Below, piece by piece: positions 31,278 through 36,125 of a DNA stretch of 36,125 nt. Made by a program: the position numbers and the translations under genes. A model generated the notes under the pieces. It saw nothing but the letters and a program-made list of their open reading frames with translations. It searched no databases and was not told the origin of the DNA. Positions within the stretch are counted from its first letter, which is position 1; every line of letters begins with the position of its first letter. Source of the DNA: 2-02-FULL-66-22 sp964576535 (GTDB lineage: Bacteria > Methylomirabilota > Methylomirabilia > Methylomirabilales > 2-02-FULL-66-22); the NCBI GenBank assembly GCA_964576535.1, contig CAZNWB010000033.1, forward strand, positions 1-36,125. Direction: 5' to 3'.

Positions 31278-32381
31278 CATGGGGGACGCCCTTAAATAAT
31301 TCAGTTGCAACGGACAGAGGACATATGCTACACGAAACACCATGCCCAGAGCCGCGCGCCTCGACGCTCCCGGTGCGGTGCATCATGTCATCATCCGGGG
31401 CATCGAACGCCGAAACATCTTCAAGGACGACCGAGATCGAGAGGAGCTGCTGGAACGCTTGGGGCGCCTCCTTGCGGCAACCAAGACCGCCTGCTATGCC
31501 TGGGCGCTGCTTCCGAACCATGCGCACTTCCTCTTCAGATCCGGTCCGGTGCCGCTGGCGACATTGATGCGGAGGCTACTGACGGGCTATGCCGTTTGGT
31601 TCAATCGTCGGCACAAGCGGCACGGGTATCTTTTCCAGAACCGATATAAATCCATTGTGTGCCAGGAAGATCACTACTTGCGGGAGTTGGTTCGCTACAT
31701 TCACCTGAACCCGCTCCGAGCCGGCCTCGTTCCGACTTTGGCCGCACTCCAGCGCTATCCCTACTGCGGGCATAGCGCGATTCTCGGCAAACGGGAACGG
31801 CCCTGGCAAGGTGTCCCCTACGTCCTCGGCACCTTTGGAAAGACTCTCGAGAAGGCGAGAAGAACCTATTTGGCCTACGTGGCAGACGGAGTGGGCCAGG
31901 GCCGGCGGGAGGATCTCATCGGTGGGGGACTAATTCGAAGTCTGGGTGGCTGGGCGGAGGTGAAGAGACATCGCGGGCAGGGCTGGGCGCATCTCAAGAG
32001 CGATGAGCGGATCCTGGGTGACTCCGACTTCGTGGAGGAAATGCTGGCACGAGGTAAAGAGCGATACACACCTCAATCACACCTACGGCGGCAAGGATAC
32101 GATCTCGAGCGAATTGCCGCACGAGTGGCGGAGCTCTACCGCGTGGAGGTGCATGAAATCTTTGCCAAAGGGCGCCAGCCGCAACGTGTTCAGGCGAGGA
32201 GCCTATTCTGCTTCTGGGTGGTCAGGCAGTTCGGGATTCCATTGACGGATCTAGCGCGCCGGCTAGATATGAGCCCGCCGGCTATCGGCTATGCAGTCCA
32301 GCGCGGCGAAGCTATCGCCAAGGAAAGAGGCTTTCGAGTTAGCGGATGAGATATTTACTTAATTAAGGGCGTCCCCTCATG
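31278..32381 (+). mobile_element. REP-associated transposase unit with inverted ends
   Basis: A single transposase gene sits between inverted repeats. ggggacgcccttaa (31282-31295) pairs exactly with 32363-32376, and the match extends outward to a catg on each side (31278 and 32381). A small hairpin (ccccc-acat-ggggg) abuts the left end at about 31272-31285. No target-site duplication is evident. This is the arrangement of a RAYT gene flanked by its REP-type palindromes. Confidence 0.7.
31342..32349 (+). CDS. REP-associated tyrosine transposase (Y1/IS200-like HUH) with DnaA-like C-domain
   Basis: A 335-residue single-strand DNA transposase of the RAYT group. The HUH motif is His60-Ala-His62 (PNHAHFLF), the nucleophile is probably Tyr119 in RYIHLNPLRAGL, and GYLFQNRYKS is a typical family block. 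The last 90 residues (RIAARVAELYRVEVHEIFAK, a Phe/Trp-rich segment and LARRLDMSPPAIGYAVQRGE) resemble the DNA-binding helix-turn-helix of DnaA domain IV, a known fusion in RAYT proteins. It probably processes REP hairpins and may spread the repeats seen in the window, though only its own ends match. Confidence 0.9.
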   Translation: MPRAARLDAPGAVHHVIIRGIERRNIFKDDRDREELLERLGRLLAATKTACYAWALLPNHAHFLFRSGPVPLATLMRRLLTGYAVWFNRRHKRHGYLFQNRYKSIVCQEDHYLRELVRYIHLNPLRAGLVPTLAALQRYPYCGHSAILGKRERPWQGVPYVLGTFGKTLEKARRTYLAYVADGVGQGRREDLIGGGLIRSLGGWAEVKRHRGQGWAHLKSDERILGDSDFVEEMLARGKERYTPQSHLRRQGYDLERIAARVAELYRVEVHEIFAKGRQPQRVQARSLFCFWVVRQFGIPLTDLARRLDMSPPAIGYAVQRGEAIAKERGFRVSG

Positions 32382-32393
32382 CGGAGGGTGGCG

Positions 32394-33144
32394 GTGATCA
32401 AGGTCGGCACGAGCGGATTCAGCTACCCGGAGTGGCGGGGGCCGTTCTATCCGGAGGGGCTGCCCCAGCAGCGAATGCTGGAATTCTACGCCGGGCATTT
32501 CCCCGCCGTGGAGATCAACTCGACCTACTACCACATCCCGCCGCCGCGGAACATGGCGGCCATGGCCAAGCGGGCAGAGGGGCGGCTGGAGTTTTCGGTC
32601 AAGGGGCACCAGGATATGACCCACTCCCGGGAGAAAGTGGGTGACGCCCTCCCGGCGTTCCGCGAGGCGATCCAGCCGCTGCGAGAGGCCGGCGCCCTGG
32701 CCTGTGTCCTGCTCCAGTTCCCCTTTTCCTTCAAGGCGGCACCCGAAAACGCCGACTTCATCCGGCGAATCGCCGGAGAGCTGGCGGCTGACCCCCTCGT
32801 GGTGGAATTCCGTCACAAGAGCTGGACCACGGACGAGACCTTCGACCTTCTCCGCACACTCCGAGTGGCCTACTGCTGCGTGGACGAGCCGCGCCTGCCA
32901 AACCTGCCGCCGCCGATCGTGCAGGCGACGGCACCGCTGGCCTATGTCCGGTTTCACGGACGGAACCGGCAGACGTGGTGGACCCACGCGGAGGCCTGGG
33001 AGCGTTACGACTACCTGTACAACGAGGCAGAACTCCGCGAGTGGGCTCCCAAGCTGCGCTCCTTGGCCGGGGCGACAGAGAAGTGTTACGCGTTCTTCAA
33101 CAATCATGCGCGCGGGCAGGCCGTCACGAATGCGCAGATGCTGA
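32394..33144 (+). CDS. DUF72 family protein, interrupted by assembly gap
   Basis: A TIM-barrel DUF72 protein (YecE family), at least 250 residues before the gap. It has VGTSGFSYPEWRGPFYP at the start, VEINSTYYHIPP, FSVKGHQDMTH, LLQFPFSFK, YVRFHGRN and FFNNHARGQAVTNAQML at the end. Only about 10-20 residues are probably missing. The start GTG 32394 has GGAGG six bases upstream. The earlier ATG 32379 lies inside the transposon's inverted repeat and would be an artefact of the insertion. The family function is not established. Confidence 0.85.
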
Positions 33145-33244
33145 NNNNNNNNNNNNNNNNNNNNNNNNNNNNNNNNNNNNNNNNNNNNNNNNNNNNNNNN
33201 NNNNNNNNNNNNNNNNNNNNNNNNNNNNNNNNNNNNNNNNNNNN
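33145..33244. other. Assembly gap of exactly 100 N
   Basis: One hundred N bases interrupt the sequence. The round number indicates a scaffold join of unknown true length. The end of the DUF72 gene lies in it, and the two sides may be further apart than shown. Confidence 0.99.
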
Positions 33245-33289
33245 CCTGCACACCAGCCGGTGTCCCGCTTTGGGCAGAGGAGGTCCGCC

Positions 33290-33889
33290 ATGCCGCTCAA
33301 GGGGTTCCCTAAACAGATTATTCTCCGTGACCGCTCAGCGGTCACGCTGCGCCCCATGGTCCGGGAGGACAAGGAGGGACTCCTGACCTTCTTCCGACGG
33401 CTGCCCCCCGAGGATCGTCAGTTCCTGAAGGACGACGTCACCCGCGCCGAGATCATCGAGACCTGGGCACGGGACCTGAATTACGACCGGGTCCTGCCGA
33501 TCCTGGCCGAGTTCGAGGGGCGGATCGTCGGCGACGCCACGCTGCACCGGCAGGCCTATGGTTGGATGCGCCACGTGGGGGAGATCCGTTTGGTGACGGA
33601 TCCGTACCTGCGGCGGCGCGGCTTGGCCACCGCCATGGCCCGGGAGATCTTCTACCTGGCGCTCCAGGCTGGACTGGACAAGATGGTGGCGGAGATGGTG
33701 GCGGACCAGGTCGCCGCCATCAAGGTCTTCGGGAAGCTGGGATTCCAGCAAGAGGCCCGATTGGTCAACCACATCGTTGACCTTCAGGGGCGAAAGCATG
33801 ATCTGGTCATCATGACGACCGATATCCCGGCCCTCATGCAAAAGATGCAAGAGACATTTCTCCGCGCCGCCGGCCCGGTGGAGGATTGA
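33290..33889 (+). CDS. GNAT-family N-acetyltransferase
   Basis: A 199-residue acetyltransferase. The acetyl-CoA site is DPYLRRRGLATAMAREIFYL (residues about 104-123), the R-R-x-G-L/A core of GNAT motif A. The preceding strand EIRLVTD and the later KVFGKLGFQQEARLVNHIVD (motif B) complete the fold. The N-terminus includes VTLRPMVREDKEGLLTFFRR, common in protein or aminoglycoside acetyltransferases. A GAGGAGG site precedes ATG 33290. It is followed 89 bp later by the AAA ATPase, which has its own promoter. Confidence 0.88.
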   Translation: MPLKGFPKQIILRDRSAVTLRPMVREDKEGLLTFFRRLPPEDRQFLKDDVTRAEIIETWARDLNYDRVLPILAEFEGRIVGDATLHRQAYGWMRHVGEIRLVTDPYLRRRGLATAMAREIFYLALQAGLDKMVAEMVADQVAAIKVFGKLGFQQEARLVNHIVDLQGRKHDLVIMTTDIPALMQKMQETFLRAAGPVED

Positions 33890-33927
33890 ACCGCGCGATC
33901 CTCACGCCTGGATCGACGCCTTTTCGC

Positions 33928-33956
33928 TTGTCACCCGTCAACCGCTTGTGTAGCAT
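33928..33956 (+). promoter_or_regulatory. Promoter of the GQYL-tailed AAA ATPase
   Basis: TTGTCA (33928-33933), a 17-bp spacer and TAGCAT (33951-33956) lie 22 bp before the start codon, followed by GAGGAG at 33965-33970. This suggests independent transcription from the acetyltransferase. Confidence 0.58.
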
Positions 33957-33978
33957 TTGAGATCGAGGAGTCGCAGCG

Positions 33979-34923
33979 ATGGTCGAGCGGAAAATGCTGA
34001 CCGGCCACACGCCAGAAGTCTTGCGGCGGACGCTCGAGGACTTCCTGGCGCGCCTGGCGAAGCGGTTCGGTGACATGAAGGGCAAGATCGAGTTCTCCAT
34101 GCAGCCGGACGTGTGCTTGAAGGACATCGGCGGGTTGGCACGGGCCAAGCAACAGATCGCCGGCCTGGTCTTCGCCCTCAAGAGCCCCGATCTGCACAAG
34201 AAGTGGGGGACGCAACCGCCGAACGGGGTGCTGCTGTACGGCCCGCCGGGGACGGGCAAGAGCCTCCTGGCCAAAGCCCTGGCCCGCGAGGCCGAGGCAA
34301 TCTTCTTTCACGTCCGCGTGACGAACGTCGTGACCAAGTGGTACGGGGAATCCTGGGAGGTCCTGCAAGAGGTCTTTGCCCAGGTCAAGGACAGCGGACG
34401 CTGCATCCTCTTCCTCGACGAGATCGACGACCTGGTCTTCGACCGCGCCGCCCCCGAGGAGTTGCGCGCCGCCAGCCGCCGGCTTATCAACAGCATCGCG
34501 GAGCAACTCGACGACATCGGCCGGTCGGGGGATATCCTGGCGGTGGCCTCCACCAATCGCCCTGACGCCGTGGATCCCACCCTGATCCGGCCGGGGCGGA
34601 TCGATCGGTTGATCGAGGTGCCGCTGCCCGAGAGTGACGAGAAGCGGGAGATCCTCCAGATCCACCTGAGGCGGGCGGAGGCCATCGCCGGCCGGCCGCT
34701 CTTCGGGGACCTGGACCTCGACGCGATCCTGGCGCGGACGGTGAAGATGAGCGGCGCGGACCTGGCCGAGATCGTCCAGAAGGTCCTGGAGGGGAAAGTT
34801 CAGCAGGAGGGCGCCGGGACCCAGCCCGGCCCCGTCACCACGGAGGACATGCAGCGCATCATCGAGGAGTATCGCAAGACCAAGGAAGTCATCGAGAAGA
34901 TCCGCTACGGCCAATACCTGTAG
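33979..34923 (+). CDS. Single-domain AAA ATPase ending in proteasome-docking motif GQYL
   Basis: A 314-residue AAA ATPase of the Cdc48/proteasomal-ATPase type. Residues 10-40 form a charged helix, then LKDIGGLARAKQ begins the AAA module. It has Walker A GPPGTGKS (88-95), an aromatic pore-loop motif KWYGES (120-125), Walker B ILFLDEIDD (Asp147, Glu148), sensor-1 ASTNRPD and arginine finger RPGRIDR. The C-terminus is IRYGQYL; GQYL is the terminal motif by which actinobacterial Mpa/ARC binds the 20S core (known). There is no OB domain, and no long coiled coil for Pup binding, so it is not ARC itself. Docking on the proteasome is inferred from the tail and from the nearby pup-ARC locus on the opposite strand. 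Confidence 0.93.
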   Translation: MVERKMLTGHTPEVLRRTLEDFLARLAKRFGDMKGKIEFSMQPDVCLKDIGGLARAKQQIAGLVFALKSPDLHKKWGTQPPNGVLLYGPPGTGKSLLAKALAREAEAIFFHVRVTNVVTKWYGESWEVLQEVFAQVKDSGRCILFLDEIDDLVFDRAAPEELRAASRRLINSIAEQLDDIGRSGDILAVASTNRPDAVDPTLIRPGRIDRLIEVPLPESDEKREILQIHLRRAEAIAGRPLFGDLDLDAILARTVKMSGADLAEIVQKVLEGKVQQEGAGTQPGPVTTEDMQRIIEEYRKTKEVIEKIRYGQYL

Positions 34924-34980
34924 TCCTGCCGGCCAGACGCCAATCCACCGCCGCTATCCCGATCCCGTTGCGTGAAGACC

Positions 34981-34996
34981 GCCTGGGGACCCAGGC
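34981..34996 (+). terminator. Hairpin downstream of the AAA ATPase
   Basis: gcctgg-ggac-ccaggc is a perfect 6-bp stem with a 4-base loop, 58 bp after the ATPase stop codon. No U-run follows. The rest of the gap to 35198 has no gene I can support on either strand. Confidence 0.4.
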
Positions 34997-35198
34997 AAAT
35001 TCCGCCACAGCGTCCGCCTCGAACATCCCGCGGGACGCATCGCGCGGTCCTGCCACCAGGGTGACCGCTTGGTGGGAAGAACGCGAGGACACCGGGCAAA
35101 GGAGGAAGGCTTCAGGCAGGCGGATCAGGGGTGCGACTCCGCGGGACCGCGGGACGGTATGCTGGAAGATCGGAGGGACTTGCCGAAAGGGGTGCGAG

Positions 35199-35387
35199 TT
35201 ACGCGTCCGATCCGCCGTAACGCACCTGGGCCCACTGGTAGAGTTCTTCGGCCGTCATAACCAGTTTGTAGCTGTCCCCGGCGCCATCGGTGACGAAAAA
35301 CTCGAAGGCCCGGCCATCCGCCGCAAGCTGGCAGGTGGCCCTCCCGCCAAAGGGGGCTGAACCCGGAATTTCCAATCGCGGCGACAT
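35199..35387 (-). CDS. Small hypothetical protein downstream of pup (62 aa)
   Basis: A 62-residue soluble protein: MSPRLEIPGSAPFGGRATC, then QLAADGRAFEFFVTDGAGDS, then YKLVMTAEELYQWAQVRYGG. The strand-turn-helix layout looks like a small folded domain, and codon use fits a real gene. ATG 35387 was chosen because GGGAGGG lies seven bases upstream on the minus strand; a longer frame opens at 35462 without such a site. It follows pup in the same orientation but is separated by 380 bp with a hairpin, so co-transcription is uncertain. The sequence matches no Pup-pathway component I know. Confidence 0.6.
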   Translation of the reverse strand: MSPRLEIPGSAPFGGRATCQLAADGRAFEFFVTDGAGDSYKLVMTAEELYQWAQVRYGGSDA

Positions 35388-35677
35388 GATCCACCCTCCC
35401 AGTTTCTTGTCGGATATCCGGCCGCTGCCGATTGGTTGGCTTTCCCTTGGGTCCACCGACATGGGGATGTCGGTTTGCCATCAGAACGTCCAGTGACCGG
35501 CTTCACGGCGAGGGGGGTGCGATATTCGTGCCGAATTTGCGTGGCGGGCCGGTCCAGCTCCCGGCAGCCCCTGAGTGCGTATTGATCGATGGTTATCACC
35601 CGATGTGCCTGGGAACACTCGCCGGTCAGGCCCTGACGGGAACCCGGCATCCGCCCAGGAGAAGTCTCTCCAAATGG

Positions 35678-35707
35678 AACGGGAGCCGCGTGTCTGCGGC
35701 CCCCGTT
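35678..35707 (-). terminator. Hairpin after pup
   Basis: Arms at 35678-35689 (aacgggagccgc) and 35696-35707 pair over 12 positions with one G-U, around a 6-base loop. It lies 62 bp past the pup stop on the minus strand. The plus-strand side is followed by a pyrimidine-rich stretch, so it could work in either direction. The rest of 35388-35769 shows no gene. Confidence 0.55.
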
Positions 35708-35769
35708 TCTCTTCCTTGCTCTGACGCTTGCCGGGGTCTGTCAGGAGCGGGTGGCGCCGACTTTCTGGG

Positions 35770-35964
35770 CTACTCCCCGCCGCGCTGGACGAAGTTCTGG
35801 ACGAACTCCTCGGCGTTCTCTTCGAGGACGTCGTCAATCTCGTCCATCACCTTGTCCAGATCCTCTTTGATTTTCTCGCCTCGCGCGGCGGCCTTAGTCG
35901 TCGTCTTGGCCTCGGCCTCGTCAGTCTCGCGATGGTGTTGCGTCTTCTTTTCCTGCTCAGGCAT
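35770..35964 (-). CDS. pup: Prokaryotic ubiquitin-like protein Pup
   Basis: A 64-residue, highly charged and probably disordered protein. The C-terminal half reads KIKEDLDKVMDEIDDVLEEN followed by AEEFVQNFVQRGGE, nearly the mycobacterial Pup consensus (DEIDDVLEENAEDFV, then a VQ-K-GG end). The protein terminates in Gly-Gly-Glu, so it would be ready for ligation to lysines by PafA without deamidation by Dop (known for Glu-ending Pups). The N-terminus (MPEQEKKTQHHRETDEAEAK) is the part that threads into the ATPase. ATG 35964 follows a GGAG site. The gene lies 46 bp downstream of the ARC/Mpa-like ATPase and is likely in the same transcript. Confidence 0.95.
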   Translation of the reverse strand: MPEQEKKTQHHRETDEAEAKTTTKAAARGEKIKEDLDKVMDEIDDVLEENAEEFVQNFVQRGGE

Positions 35965-36010
35965 GCTTCCGTGCTCCTGCGGGTCGCGATCCCTTTCCGG
36001 GCGAGGAGGG

Positions 36011-36125
36011 CTACAGGTAATGCCCCGTGGTCACGACCTCGGTCTTCGTGATCTTCTCCTTCGTCTGGCGGAACACCGGCCGGACATGCACGATCCGCTC
36101 GCTCCGGCGGCCCGCGATCTTGGCC
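36011..36125 (-). CDS. ARC/Mpa-like proteasomal ATPase, C-terminal end only
   Basis: Only the last 37 codons are in the window; the gene continues past the right edge. The segment KIAGRRSERIVHVRPVF parallels the end of mycobacterial Mpa (a KI/RISGKKGERIVYIR-like stretch followed by a linker), and the protein ends TTGHYL, close to the Mpa terminus GQYL. Placement directly upstream of pup is consistent with a Pup-proteasome operon. As the known hexameric unfoldase, it would recognise pupylated proteins through its coiled coils and feed them to the 20S core. The identification rests on a short piece and on context. Confidence 0.78.
   Translation of the reverse strand, partial: AKIAGRRSERIVHVRPVFRQTKEKITKTEVVTTGHYL

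Noticed and set aside
31342..32349. The RAYT as the transposase mobilising the 3075-3224 mini-element
   Set aside because: The inverted ends of the two elements have unrelated sequences (ggggacgcccttaa against aaggtaccggacacctttc), so a direct link is not supported.
33979..34923. Calling the small AAA ATPase Mpa/ARC itself
   Set aside because: It lacks the OB domain and long coiled-coil region and is only 314 residues; a separate ARC-like C-terminus is present upstream of pup.
34968..35360. A 130-codon plus-strand frame between the AAA ATPase and pup
   Set aside because: Arg/Gly/Thr-rich, no ribosome-binding site, and partly antisense to the better supported 35199-35387 gene.

Overview
The window is a GC-rich scaffold piece from an uncultured, probably environmental bacterium. 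The best taxonomic pointer is the right edge: a Pup gene (prokaryotic ubiquitin-like protein) next to the tail of an ARC/Mpa-type proteasomal ATPase, in a genome that otherwise does not look actinobacterial. It has TRAP and sugar-type ABC transporters with Tat-exported binding proteins, a DUF992 protein, a REP-associated transposase and many degenerate intergenic repeats. That combination suggests the NC10/Rokubacteria (Methylomirabilota) neighbourhood or a related phylum. This is inference, since no marker gene such as rRNA is present.

Layout. 1-13890, all plus strand: an MscS-type channel (5' end outside the window), a four-helix membrane protein, a glycine-zipper lipoprotein, an EF-hand protein, a DUF992 protein, a secreted trypsin-like protease, a nitrilase, a macro-domain protein, an FMN-type PPOX protein tightly followed by a type-5 uracil-DNA glycosylase, a nucleoside hydrolase and a LOG-family phosphoribohydrolase. 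Dispersed repeats fill the gaps between these genes. 14150-25350, all minus strand: three transport units. In transcription order they are a TRAP system (dctP-dctQ-dctM, joined by ATGA overlaps), an ABC unit with two tandem paralogous binding proteins and two permeases, and a second ABC unit with one binding protein and two permeases. No ABC ATPase gene is present. 25567-31231, plus strand: lexA with a perfect palindrome in its promoter, a small helical protein overlapping a nucleotidyltransferase, a secreted hypothetical protein, a PIN toxin-like protein with a 59-residue partner, a YciI-like protein, a ketopantoate-reductase-like protein and an aldo/keto reductase. 31278-33889: a REP-associated tyrosine transposase inside 14-bp inverted repeats, a DUF72 gene cut by a 100-N gap, and a GNAT acetyltransferase.

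The most interesting part is 33928-36125. A 314-residue, single-ring-domain AAA ATPase (plus strand, own promoter) ends in Gly-Gln-Tyr-Leu, the exact C-terminal motif by which mycobacterial Mpa docks on the 20S proteasome. About 850 bp away, on the opposite strand, lie the C-terminus of an ARC/Mpa-like ATPase ending Gly-His-Tyr-Leu, a canonical Pup ending Gly-Gly-Glu, and an unrecognised 62-residue protein. The arrangement suggests a Pup-proteasome system with two different ATPase rings able to dock on one core. The core subunits, Dop and PafA are not in the window.
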